From contig DIYH01000004.1 in assembly GCA_002435755.1 (NCBI GenBank), forward strand, positions 186,001 to 250,000: a DNA stretch of 64,000 nucleotides, in the 5' to 3' direction. The DNA comes from Flammeovirgaceae bacterium UBA6059. GTDB taxonomy: Bacteria; Bacteroidota; Bacteroidia; Cytophagales; Cyclobacteriaceae. Both the position numbers and the translations under genes were made by a program. This document shows positions 16,269-24,075 of the stretch, piece by piece (position 1 is the stretch's first letter; every line of letters starts with the position of its first letter). The notes beneath the pieces are model-generated. The model saw only the letters and a program-made list of their open reading frames with translations. It did not search any database and was not told the origin of the DNA.

Positions 16269-17574
16269 TTAGGTTTTCACCAAGTATTACTTCAGGTAGC
16301 GGCTGCATCGTGCAGTCATGAGGTTGTTTATTTTGGCTTACATTGGCAAAGTCGTTGAAAGCGTCAAGATTGGCGAATGCGGCCTCACCATTATCTTTTA
16401 AACATAGGATTGAAGTCATATCCGGAGTATCTCCCAGTTTGGGATCGGTGATACCATCAAAAAGGATTTCGGGTCCGTTAGCCCAAAACTTAAACAATAG
16501 CAGATACCCTATATCATTTTCAAAGGTCGGGAATGAGTAACCATTAGATATCTTGTTCCCGTGTATCGAGATACCCGATGGGTATGGGTCATATGACTTA
16601 TCTGCTTTGTAAGCGGCGATATTTCCAGCCATCGACAAATCCCTGGATTCATCTTCTTCAACTGGCTCACTAGTCGCTTCTACAAACAAATAACTGATCA
16701 GCGCTATGCTTCCTGTTTTGTTATCTATGATCTCATTGTTGAATATCTCCACATCTTTTGATGCCAGTATCATCACTCCTGTTCCCGGTGGTACCGCTCC
16801 TACTATGTTTCCCTCGGGCGCAAAGTTCGTATAGTTATTTCGGTAAACATTGTTACTAAAAACGCGCGTTTGCTGGCCTAGCTGACTCAATCCTGGCAGG
16901 TCAAAGACCAAGATCCCACCTGTATTATCGTGAGCACTGTTGTTATATACATCTGCCCGGACGGTGTTCTCTATCTCTATCCCGGCTACATTGTTGTAAG
17001 CCTCAGAGTTGCGCACGATCACGTTAGTCGATTGACCAACATAAATACCTGCATCACTAGCTCCTATTGCCACACAGCCATCGATCAGCACATTTTTACA
17101 CATGACCGGATACAGCGAATAAGCTCCATTCGTCTCATCTGGTTCTCCAGTCCATTCGGACTTGATATTAATGAAGCTTATGCCATTGATATCGTTGGTC
17201 TTGATGTTATCTCCTTTAGCATCCTGGATTGTGAAATCTGCCAATACAATATTGGTTCCATTGGATACACGCATGCCTTCAGCTCCCTCTTCCTGGTTCC
17301 TAAAACTCAGTATAGTCTTGTCCATACCCGCACCTCTTAGCAGAATATTAGACTTTCCTTCCAGCAGTATACTTCTGGTAAACCCGAACACTCCAGCCGG
17401 CAGGTCGATAGTATCACCATCGTTGGCCAGGATTAACTCGCTCTGAAGGTCCTTTTCAATATCCTGAATAGAACCTTGTGGGGGTTCTGAAGTACTTACC
17501 TCATAGTCTGTACCGCAACTTCCAAGGATCACCACCATCATTGTAGTAGCTAGTGTGATAAATGCTCTCATCAT
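16255..17574 (-). CDS. Parallel beta-helix repeat lipoprotein partnered with the diheme cytochrome
   Basis: This 439-residue exported protein has a lipoprotein signal (ITLATTMMVVILGSCG, lipobox LGSC). Right-handed parallel beta-helix coils run from about residue 45 to 400. Repeating NVIVRNSEAYNNVAGIEIEN, ADVYNNSAHDN and VEIFNNEIIDN rungs show the Asn ladders of pectate-lyase-like folds. The opening IQDIEKDLQSELILANDGDTIDLPAGVF is typical of such proteins. It is the first gene of a two-gene operon with the SO2930-type cytochrome (14-bp overlap). An FNR-like palindrome sits 94 bp upstream, shared with the divergent Crp/Fnr gene. No catalytic residues of a lyase were identified, so sugar binding or cleavage is possible but unproven. 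Confidence 0.85.
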   Translation of the reverse strand: MMRAFITLATTMMVVILGSCGTDYEVSTSEPPQGSIQDIEKDLQSELILANDGDTIDLPAGVFGFTRSILLEGKSNILLRGAGMDKTILSFRNQEEGAEGMRVSNGTNIVLADFTIQDAKGDNIKTNDINGISFINIKSEWTGEPDETNGAYSLYPVMCKNVLIDGCVAIGASDAGIYVGQSTNVIVRNSEAYNNVAGIEIENTVRADVYNNSAHDNTGGILVFDLPGLSQLGQQTRVFSNNVYRNNYTNFAPEGNIVGAVPPGTGVMILASKDVEIFNNEIIDNKTGSIALISYLFVEATSEPVEEDESRDLSMAGNIAAYKADKSYDPYPSGISIHGNKISNGYSFPTFENDIGYLLLFKFWANGPEILFDGITDPKLGDTPDMTSILCLKDNGEAAFANLDAFNDFANVSQNKQPHDCTMQPLPEVILGENLIANE

Positions 17575-17667
17575 ACGGTCAATTGAACATATAATTTAGT
17601 AAAAGTCAGGCTCAATCGTCCTAAACACGCTATAACTCATTTTGATATTGCCACACACATAGGTAAT

Positions 17668-17681
17668 TTGATCAGTATCAA
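17668..17681. promoter_or_regulatory. FNR-box-like site overlapping the start of the Crp/Fnr gene
   Basis: TTGATCAGTATCAA matches TTGATnnnnATCAA exactly; its last base is the A of the regulator's ATG at 17681. It also overlaps a TAATTTG near-promoter element (17664-17670). The position suits autorepression and could also serve the divergent lipoprotein operon. Confidence 0.5.
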
Positions 17682-18271
17682 TGACTGCATCACTACCTGA
17701 CTTATCTGTCCTGAGAAGTAGAATGAATGAAAAAGTTAACTTCAGTGATGAAGAATGGAGAGCGTTTGTCCAGTTACTAGGGGTTAAACAGATCAATAAA
17801 GGCGATCATCTTATCAAAGCCGGCGACATGGAAAATCACTTGTACTGGATGCTGAAGGGTGTCGTACGCGGCTATTACATCAAAAATGGAGAAGAGCTTG
17901 TGGCAGGTTTTGGGTTTGACTACTCGCTCTCTGGTGCTTATGACAGTTTTATATCAAGGCAGCCCACCAGCGTGTTTGTGCAGGCTGTCTCGGACGTAAC
18001 CATGGTCAGCCTTCACCGAGACCATCTTGAATCACTTTATGATCGGTTCAAGAATTTTGAGCGCTACATGCGACTGACCCTAGAAGAAATGCTTCTCAAA
18101 AAGGTACATCATGAAATTGCCGTATTGGGATACTCTGCAGAAGAACGACTTCAACGCCTGACCAGAGACACTCCGCAGATCTTCCAGCTTGTGCCTCTCA
18201 AGTACCTGGCTTCCTACCTAGGTATGAAACCCGAAACACTCAGCCGCCTAAGGGCAAAAATCCGAAATTGA
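17681..18271 (+). CDS. Crp/Fnr-family transcriptional regulator
   Basis: This 196-residue protein has a cyclic-nucleotide-binding-type beta-roll (about residues 20-135: INKGDHLIKAGDMENHLYWMLKGVVRGYYIKNGEE) and a helix-rich linker (MRLTLEEMLLKKVHHEIAVLG). A compact winged-helix C-terminus ends YLASYLGMKPETLSRLRAKIRN. No N-terminal cysteine cluster for an Fe-S centre and no haem motif is visible, so the ligand is unknown. The start at 17681 gives the usual spacing before the FSDEEW segment. TTGATnnnnATCAA-type palindromes lie over its own start and, with one mismatch, over its stop, before dinB. That makes autoregulation and control of dinB plausible. It is divergent from the beta-helix/cytochrome operon. 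Confidence 0.88.
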   Translation: MTASLPDLSVLRSRMNEKVNFSDEEWRAFVQLLGVKQINKGDHLIKAGDMENHLYWMLKGVVRGYYIKNGEELVAGFGFDYSLSGAYDSFISRQPTSVFVQAVSDVTMVSLHRDHLESLYDRFKNFERYMRLTLEEMLLKKVHHEIAVLGYSAEERLQRLTRDTPQIFQLVPLKYLASYLGMKPETLSRLRAKIRN

Positions 18272-18281
18272 TCTAGGTCAA
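18268..18281. promoter_or_regulatory. FNR-box-like site (one mismatch) upstream of dinB
   Basis: TTGATCTAGGTCAA differs from TTGATnnnnATCAA at one base. It overlaps the Crp/Fnr stop codon. Its centre is about 41.5 bp before the transcription start predicted from the TAGCTTTG element at 18304-18311, the classical class II activator position. Confidence 0.4.
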
Positions 18282-18303
18282 GTCACGTGGATCCCGGGAT
18301 ATC

Positions 18304-18311
18304 TAGCTTTG
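18304..18311 (+). promoter_or_regulatory. Candidate -7 promoter element for dinB
   Basis: TAGCTTTG matches TAnnTTTG and ends 16 bp before the ATG at 18328. This suggests that dinB has its own start in addition to read-through from the regulator gene 57 bp upstream. Confidence 0.5.
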
Positions 18312-18327
18312 ATGAAAACTCAGAATT

Positions 18328-18909
18328 ATGAACGCATCACAGCTACTCAAAGAGGAAGCGCATAGAGCCAAAGCCATCGTTAACGAGCTTAAGCGACTAC
18401 ATACTGATTTGTCTCAAGATCAACTCTACTGGAAGCCAAATCAGAACACCTGGAGTGTCGTTGAATGTGTAGAGCATATCAATACTGCCTGTAGGCACTA
18501 TATCCCGGAGATGACAAGGAAGATCCAATCAGCCCCAACAAATAATGTAGAAAAGGAATTCCAATCAGGCCTTCTCGGCAACTATTTAGCCAATATGATG
18601 GCACCTAAGTCAAATGGCCAGATAAAAGGTAAGATGAAAACGCTTGGAAAGTTTGAACCTCGAACCAAAACCATTGATTTGGATGCGAGGTTGGTCTTCG
18701 ATGAATGTATTGATCATCACAAAAAGCTGCTTACCCTGATTGAAAAAGCTACTCATGTTGATCTGAACAAGGTAAGAGTAACCTCTGCCATTGGTGCTAT
18801 TATCCGGTTCAAACTGGGTGATTGTTTTCGCTTCAATACCTCTCATCATGAAAGACATTTGTTACAAGCTCGAAATTTGACAAAAGCGCGAGGTTTTCCG
18901 GCTCATTAA
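18328..18909 (+). CDS. DinB-family putative metal-dependent hydrolase/thiol transferase
   Basis: This 193-residue DinB four-helix-bundle protein has the family's three-His metal site recognisable: H50 in SVVECVEHIN, a His of DHHKKL near residue 130, and a His of SHHERHLLQARN near 173-177. The segment LYWKPNQNTWSVVECVEHI is the standard N-terminal signature. Members include mycothiol- or bacillithiol-dependent transferases and many uncharacterised enzymes; the substrate here is unknown. It lies 57 bp after the Crp/Fnr gene, a common partnership in this phylum, with its own promoter-like element and an upstream FNR-like site. It is not related to DNA polymerase IV, which carries the same old name. 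Confidence 0.85.
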   Translation: MNASQLLKEEAHRAKAIVNELKRLHTDLSQDQLYWKPNQNTWSVVECVEHINTACRHYIPEMTRKIQSAPTNNVEKEFQSGLLGNYLANMMAPKSNGQIKGKMKTLGKFEPRTKTIDLDARLVFDECIDHHKKLLTLIEKATHVDLNKVRVTSAIGAIIRFKLGDCFRFNTSHHERHLLQARNLTKARGFPAH

Positions 18910-18957
18910 GTCTGTGCTTGTTTTCCATTCCTATTAAATGGATTAATTTGGCGGAAG

Positions 18958-19692
18958 ATGAAGCTGCCGTTATCGGAAATATGGGAATTTCTTGATTTGC
19001 TTGATGCCAAACCAGGAGCATGGCATTTTGATTTGATTGCAGGGCATGTCGAATTCAAAGGCTTGTCTGTGGATGACCTCATCACCATCAATGAGGAGGA
19101 TGATTATGATCTTGAGTTGCTTCCCTCCATATTTACTTACAGAGAAATCCTCTGGCAACCCAACGTCTACGCTGAACCTCAAAACTGTCTTCCAAGCCTT
19201 AACCTGTTGAATGCCTACTGCAAAGAGTTCATCGCGGAAAACCAGAAAGAAGAAGCACGACACAGGCTTTACAATCATTTGCTATCTGAGCTCTCTACGA
19301 TGGCTGGAAAGGCGGTAGCAAACATCACTGGAAAAGATCAACCAGACCTTGCCAGAATACTCGGCGACTTTCGCAATCAAGCTTTCCCTATTGTGAAGTT
19401 TTTTATCTGGCATCCTCGTAACAGATCAGAACATGTTCAGGATGCATTGAAGAGATTGAATTATACTGTCAAAATATTACTTACCCAGTATCATAATGAC
19501 TATGGTCAACTGAAAGATCCTTATTGGGAAGTGGTAAAAACGAGCCCCTCCTCAGTTGATACTAATCTATCAAAAGTCGAGGTTGAGGAAAAACCTGAGA
19601 TTAACGATCAATCTAAAGAAGTGGAAGTTTCGGTCACAGATATTGCACGCACCGAATCACCCAAAGAGATGGCACCATCTACCACTACCTGA
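18958..19692 (+). CDS. Hypothetical protein with acidic, low-complexity C-terminus (244 residues)
   Basis: No family is recognised. Residues 1-200 look like a soluble, mainly helical domain with conserved-looking aromatic stretches (IVKFFIWHPRNRSEHVQDALKRLNYTVKILLTQYHNDYG). Residues 200-244 are an acidic Ser/Thr/Glu/Lys tail (VEVEEKPEINDQSKEVEV) that looks disordered. There is no signal peptide or membrane helix. The last 85 bp overlap the 3' end of the convergent MOSC gene, so the tail is written on the opposite strand of a conserved coding region. The tail may therefore be a recent extension into the neighbour. A TAATTTG near-promoter motif lies 7 bp before the ATG. The start is not independently confirmed. 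Confidence 0.7.
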   Translation: MKLPLSEIWEFLDLLDAKPGAWHFDLIAGHVEFKGLSVDDLITINEEDDYDLELLPSIFTYREILWQPNVYAEPQNCLPSLNLLNAYCKEFIAENQKEEARHRLYNHLLSELSTMAGKAVANITGKDQPDLARILGDFRNQAFPIVKFFIWHPRNRSEHVQDALKRLNYTVKILLTQYHNDYGQLKDPYWEVVKTSPSSVDTNLSKVEVEEKPEINDQSKEVEVSVTDIARTESPKEMAPSTTT

Positions 19693-20123
19693 GCAGTTAT
19701 GCCACCGTGTCCTCTCATTGTATTCCATCCGCCAGGACCAAGGTTAGTCTCCATACGCGAACAGGGATGACACAAACCGGTGTACTTGAGAGTGACTGTT
19801 CCAATGCTGAAAGCCTTATCCTTCAAGGCCAATAGGTTGATCCCCGAAACCACAATGTTTCTACGTAGTAGACCTGGCTCTACGTCATAACCGATCATCG
19901 AGCTAACAGCATCAATATGTTCTGCCTGGATGAGTGTTACTTGTCGCTTTTTGCTGAATTGACCATTGAACCTATCACCTTCCAAAGCATTTTTTCGGGT
20001 TGCAGATACTTGATCTACAGATATCAATGGTTCTTTTGGCGCTGGGCGCAAACCTATCTAGTTGACCCGACCGACTTGGGGTAGGGTATCTTGCAGATTT
20101 TTAATTATTGGTTCTGACTTCAT
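19608..20123 (-). pseudogene. MOSC-domain protein interrupted by an in-frame TAG at a Trp codon
   Basis: From the ATG at 20123 the minus strand reads MKSEPIIKNLQDTLPQVGRVN, then TAG (20060-20058), then IGLRPAPKEPL and an otherwise intact MOSC domain to 19608. Relatives carry Trp in this GRVxWIGLRPA motif, so a single TGG-to-TAG change explains the stop. The remaining domain is complete: GDRF, KKRQVTLIQ, LLRRNIVVSGINLLAL, the sulfur-carrying-type cysteine in TGLCHPCSRME, and GGWNTMRGHGGI. MOSC domains bind molybdenum cofactor or carry sulfur; small stand-alone members are often linked to detoxification. A TTG at 20051 could restart translation and yield 147 residues, so a partly functional product cannot be excluded. 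The 3' end overlaps the convergent 244-residue gene by 85 bp. Confidence 0.75.
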
Positions 20124-20126
20124 GCT

Positions 20127-20134
20127 TACATTTG
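20127..20134 (+). promoter_or_regulatory. Candidate -7 promoter element for the exported hypothetical gene
   Basis: TACATTTG matches TAnnTTTG, with a TTG at 20108-20110 (16-bp spacer) as a possible -33 element. It supports the signal-peptide start at 20167 rather than an upstream ATG at 20062, because the latter would precede the promoter. It abuts the ATG of the broken MOSC gene on the other strand. Confidence 0.5.
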
Positions 20135-20166
20135 TGTCTTACCTGAAATATACTACAGAGAGAAAT

Positions 20167-20985
20167 ATGATGAGGATTGTTGTGGCTTTGCTTGTGCTGA
20201 CAAGTATTGAGGTTTCCGCCCAAGGACAATTTCAAGTCCTGGACCAGTACAAATACTTTGTTGTCAACACTTCCATGTTTGAAGGAGCCAGAGATCCTTA
20301 CAATGCCTCGACTTATCTGAGACAGAAACTCTTTGGACTAAAGTATCAGGTCATCGCCGAAAATGAGGTGTCATGGCCCGATGAGTTGACAGAGAACCCT
20401 TGCCTTGCGCTATGGATCAATGTAGTCACTATTCCAAAGGCATTTGGAGACTATCAGGTGGCACTTGACTTTTATAACTGTCAAAACATTACTGTTCTCA
20501 GTCTCAATGGCAAGGGGAGTGGAGCGAACAGTTCAGAAGCGTTTCACAGAGCAATAGATAAAGCCTTGAGAAGCATTAAAAACTACCCTCACAATTTTAA
20601 ACCTGACTTGGCTCTTTTGAAACCCAAACGCAACAACACGGAGTTAGATTCTCTATTAAGTTATTTCGAACACGCAAAACTAGAACCATTCGAAGGGATT
20701 TATGGGTTCAGTTCAGGGGTCTATACTTACCGAATGGGAATAAAAAAAGTAGATGAAGAGTTCGTTGGGTATGTTATCAATTCGGATCACTCCGACTGGG
20801 TAGGCGGTGAAGTCAAGGGTAGGTTCAATAGGTCTAATCGCCCAGATTTGTTTTCTGTTAAGTGGTACTTGGATGATAAGTCTGAGTACGACACCTTCGG
20901 ATACATCAACGAGAATGGTAGCTTAACCATTGAGTTTAAGAAGCCAGATAACGAATATCAGCCGTTGACAGTTAATAAATTTTAA
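20167..20985 (+). CDS. Exported hypothetical protein
   Basis: The family is not recognised. The chosen start gives 272 residues beginning MMRIVVALLVLTSIEVSAQG, a clear signal peptide with cleavage after SAQ. The mature part has an N-terminal half with YKYFVVNTSMFEGARDPYNASTYLRQKLFGLKY, suggestive of an alpha/beta fold, and a C-terminal beta-rich half (GIYGFSSGVYTYRMGIKKV ... GRFNRSNRPDLFSVKWYLDDKSEYDTFGYI). A promoter element (20127-20134) lies 33 bp before the start, which excludes the longer frame from 20062. The second ATG at 20170 is equally possible. The end overlaps the convergent kinase gene by 4 bp. A periplasmic or surface location is inferred from the signal peptide. Confidence 0.75.
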   Translation: MMRIVVALLVLTSIEVSAQGQFQVLDQYKYFVVNTSMFEGARDPYNASTYLRQKLFGLKYQVIAENEVSWPDELTENPCLALWINVVTIPKAFGDYQVALDFYNCQNITVLSLNGKGSGANSSEAFHRAIDKALRSIKNYPHNFKPDLALLKPKRNNTELDSLLSYFEHAKLEPFEGIYGFSSGVYTYRMGIKKVDEEFVGYVINSDHSDWVGGEVKGRFNRSNRPDLFSVKWYLDDKSEYDTFGYINENGSLTIEFKKPDNEYQPLTVNKF

Positions 20986-23900
20986 GTCAAGTCTTTCGGA
21001 ATAGTAATCACAAACTCAGATCCACTACCAGGTTTACTATTCACTTCAATCTTACCATGATGCTTTTGGATAATGCCAAAGGATATCGAAAGCCCCAAAC
21101 CGGTACCTTTACCTAAACCTTTGGTCGTAAAAAACGGCTCGAAAATCTTCGAGATGATCTTTTGAGGTATGCCACGACCGTCATCTTTGATACTGATAGT
21201 TACAAAATCGTCATAGTTTCGCGTCCTTATTACTATTCGACCTTGTTGTTCTATCGCCTCGATCGCATTGCTAAGCAGGTTCATAAACACCTGATTTAGC
21301 TGGCCGGGATAGCAATTGATCTCTGGCATGATATCATCATAATATTTGACCAACTTCACCTGACCATCTTTTATTTTCGGTGATAATAGTACAAGCGTAT
21401 TCTCAATACCTACGTGAATGTTGGCCTGCTTAAGTTCTCCCTCATCTAACCTGCTAAAATTACGTAACCCATCTACGATTTCAGAGGTTCGCATCGCACC
21501 TTCTTTGATTGCCTCGACTACTTCAAACAGACCCTTCTTCGTCTCATCAAAGTATAATTCATGTTTAAGTCGGCGTATGTCTGCCAGAAGCTCCTCTGCT
21601 TTGTGTACATGTTGAGAATCGTCCAGTTCCCCATACTTGTTGAGCACTTCCACAAGCCCCTCCAGGCTTGATTTAAGACCGTCAACTCCAGCATACACAA
21701 AGTTGATCGGGTTGTTTATCTCATGTGCAATACCAGCTGTCAGCTCTCCAAGACTTGCCATCTTTTCTGCTTGTACTAGTTGTGTTTGTGCAGACTTTAG
21801 CTCAGTCAACGCCTCCTCCAATATCTTTGATTTCTCTGCTATCTGCTCGTAAGCGAATGCATTCTCCATTGCGATAGCTACGTGGATGGCTAAACTTCTT
21901 AGTATGCTCAAGTGATAATCATCAAATGCATGCTCATCATAGCTTTGCACCGTTATAATACCAATGGACTTGTTCTTTACAACAAGAGGCTGATAGATAA
22001 TTGATTTGGCAGTCTCTCCAGTTTTGGACGGAACGTATTGATTTACATACCTAGGATAGTCTTCTTCATAGTTCGCTACCAGAATTTCTTTCTTTTTAGT
22101 GAAGCAGTGTACTGGAAGCCTGTTTTTTTCTGATAAGGATACAGAAAAAGAATTGATCACCTTACCTTTTTGCACAGGGTCAGAGAAGTCCAGACGATTT
22201 GCTGGTTCATTGTAAATGGCTATGCCGAAATTGTCCGCAATCATTAGCTTCTGCACGTGCTCATAGACCACTTTGTTGATTTTGTCTATCGACAAATTGG
22301 AGGTGATCTCATTAGCAATCTGGCCAAGGAGTTTCATGTTGTCATAGCTCTGTTCAAGCTTTATGTGTTGATCAGATATCTCCTCCTTTTGCCTATTGAT
22401 TTCTTCATTTTGACCTTCCAGCAATACTTTGGCCCTTCTATTGAGCACATAGCTTCTATAAATGAGAAATAGTATCACCAGCAGCAATGCAAAAGCACCC
22501 AGTATAAAATAAATCAGATTTTGTTGACGAACTAGCTCAAGCTCCTGCAGTGCTTTGTTACGCTCTAATAGTTCTATTTCACGCTCACGCTCCTTTTGCT
22601 CGAGCTGACCTTGCTTTAAAGCGAGACTCTGGATGTACTTGTCTTTCTGCAGAAGAGAAATCTCATTATCCTTCTTCTCGGCATCCAGTTGTGTTTGTGT
22701 AAGCCTAAGTGCCTGTTCTGCTTTTTCATTTTCAGCCTGCTGATTTTGAAGGCGGATTTTCTGGATCTCCTGGTCTCTTTTAAGGATCTCTATGTCTCTT
22801 TCTCGTTGCTTGGATTCAAGGGTAAGCTCCCTAAGGGCAAGGTCTTTGATCTCTTGTTCTACGATAAGGAGTTTAATTTCTTGCTCTTTTTTGCTCACTT
22901 CCTGTCGTCTTATGAGTTCTGCCTGCCTTATTTCCTGAGCTTGAGAGGCAAGGCTGTCTTTTATTTGTACATATTTTTTGAAGAATGCCAAAGCACTTTT
23001 GTGGTTACCTAATTGCGAATGAATATCAGATAGACTTTTGTAGCTATCAATCAAAATCTCATTGGCATCATACAATTCTGCCAGATTGATGGCCGTTTCA
23101 GCGAAAAGTTCAGACTTCTCAAGGTTAGAGAGATAATTGTAAGTAAATGATATATAGTTGTAGATACGGGACATCTCAATAGGGTTATCCCTGGCATCCT
23201 TGGTCTTCAGCGCCTCGAAGAAATAGTTGAGAGCAGTTTGATAGTCATACATTGACTGATAAATAAGGCCTACGTTTACCAGTATGATCATATCTCCCAC
23301 ATAAAACTCATCTTCAGCATTAATCTCCTTTAGCACCTCATGTGACTCTAAGAAATATTGCAAGGCCAGTTCTTTTTCGTTAAGGTAATTATAGATGTAG
23401 CCGATGTTGTTGAGAGTAGCTGCCACTTCGTTTCTGTTATCCAATGACTCCTGGATAGTAAGAATCTCAAGATCATATGCCAGTGCCTGGGCGTGTTGAT
23501 TATGCTTGATCAGAAGATTGGAAATACGCCTGAGTATTTTCAGAGACTCGGCCTTTTTACCCAACGCATCAAAGATGGTCAGTATTTCCTGATAAGCGTT
23601 GATGGCACCTTGATAGTCTGTGATCAGCTCTCTTGTCTTACCTATCTTTTCAAGAGTATTGACCCTAAGGTCATCCATATCACCGTCAGCATAGGTTTGA
23701 TAGGCTTTATCATAATACTCCAGCGCTTTGATTGGTATCTCCCATACTGTATAGAGATCCCCGATATCAAGGTTAACAGCAGCATTGTTTAGATCTGCAC
23801 CGAGCTTTGTATATTCCTGGCTACAGCGTAAATAGTAGTCTAACGAATTGGCGAACTGTTGCTTACTCTTGAAACTCGCCCCCATAAGATGCAGGCTTTT

Positions 23901-24074
23901 GGCTAACAGCCTGCGATCATTGTTACGCTCGGCATGCGCCCTAGCCTCATCAGCAAAGTATAGTGCCGAATCAAACTCATTGTAGTCATAGAATCGTTGT
24001 GCTTGCTCATAGCTCGATTGCTGCGCTGATAGCCAGGTTGGAGATACTGCTATGATGAAAAGAAGAATTCGCAT
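20982..24074 (-). CDS. TPR-GAF sensor histidine kinase, membrane-anchored (1030 residues)
   Basis: A signal peptide (MRILLFIIAVSPTWLSA) is followed by periplasmic tetratricopeptide repeats at about residues 20-380, then a very long Gln/Glu/Lys coiled coil at about 385-518. One membrane helix follows (IYFILGAFALLLVILFLIY, about 521-539), then a short coiled coil, a GAF domain (about 590-745), a dimerisation domain with phospho-acceptor H784 in GELTAGIAHEINNP, and a C-terminal ATPase with N box NQVFMNLLSNAIEAI and G boxes DDGRGIP and GTGLGLS. The upstream gene, 1 bp away, encodes a response regulator fused to a second kinase, so the two form one signalling operon. The TPRs probably sense protein partners or envelope state; the signal is unknown. 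Confidence 0.92.
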   Translation of the reverse strand: MRILLFIIAVSPTWLSAQQSSYEQAQRFYDYNEFDSALYFADEARAHAERNNDRRLLAKSLHLMGASFKSKQQFANSLDYYLRCSQEYTKLGADLNNAAVNLDIGDLYTVWEIPIKALEYYDKAYQTYADGDMDDLRVNTLEKIGKTRELITDYQGAINAYQEILTIFDALGKKAESLKILRRISNLLIKHNQHAQALAYDLEILTIQESLDNRNEVAATLNNIGYIYNYLNEKELALQYFLESHEVLKEINAEDEFYVGDMIILVNVGLIYQSMYDYQTALNYFFEALKTKDARDNPIEMSRIYNYISFTYNYLSNLEKSELFAETAINLAELYDANEILIDSYKSLSDIHSQLGNHKSALAFFKKYVQIKDSLASQAQEIRQAELIRRQEVSKKEQEIKLLIVEQEIKDLALRELTLESKQRERDIEILKRDQEIQKIRLQNQQAENEKAEQALRLTQTQLDAEKKDNEISLLQKDKYIQSLALKQGQLEQKEREREIELLERNKALQELELVRQQNLIYFILGAFALLLVILFLIYRSYVLNRRAKVLLEGQNEEINRQKEEISDQHIKLEQSYDNMKLLGQIANEITSNLSIDKINKVVYEHVQKLMIADNFGIAIYNEPANRLDFSDPVQKGKVINSFSVSLSEKNRLPVHCFTKKKEILVANYEEDYPRYVNQYVPSKTGETAKSIIYQPLVVKNKSIGIITVQSYDEHAFDDYHLSILRSLAIHVAIAMENAFAYEQIAEKSKILEEALTELKSAQTQLVQAEKMASLGELTAGIAHEINNPINFVYAGVDGLKSSLEGLVEVLNKYGELDDSQHVHKAEELLADIRRLKHELYFDETKKGLFEVVEAIKEGAMRTSEIVDGLRNFSRLDEGELKQANIHVGIENTLVLLSPKIKDGQVKLVKYYDDIMPEINCYPGQLNQVFMNLLSNAIEAIEQQGRIVIRTRNYDDFVTISIKDDGRGIPQKIISKIFEPFFTTKGLGKGTGLGLSISFGIIQKHHGKIEVNSKPGSGSEFVITIPKDLT

Positions 24075-24075
24075 A

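Noticed and set aside
17664..17670. TAATTTG before the Crp/Fnr gene, and the same 7-mer before 5702, 18958 and 34039
   Set aside because: It is one base short of TAnnTTTG, so it was mentioned as near-promoter only and not listed as a promoter.
20062..20166. Longer start for the exported hypothetical protein
   Set aside because: It would place the promoter element inside the gene, overlaps the MOSC N-terminus and hides the signal peptide.
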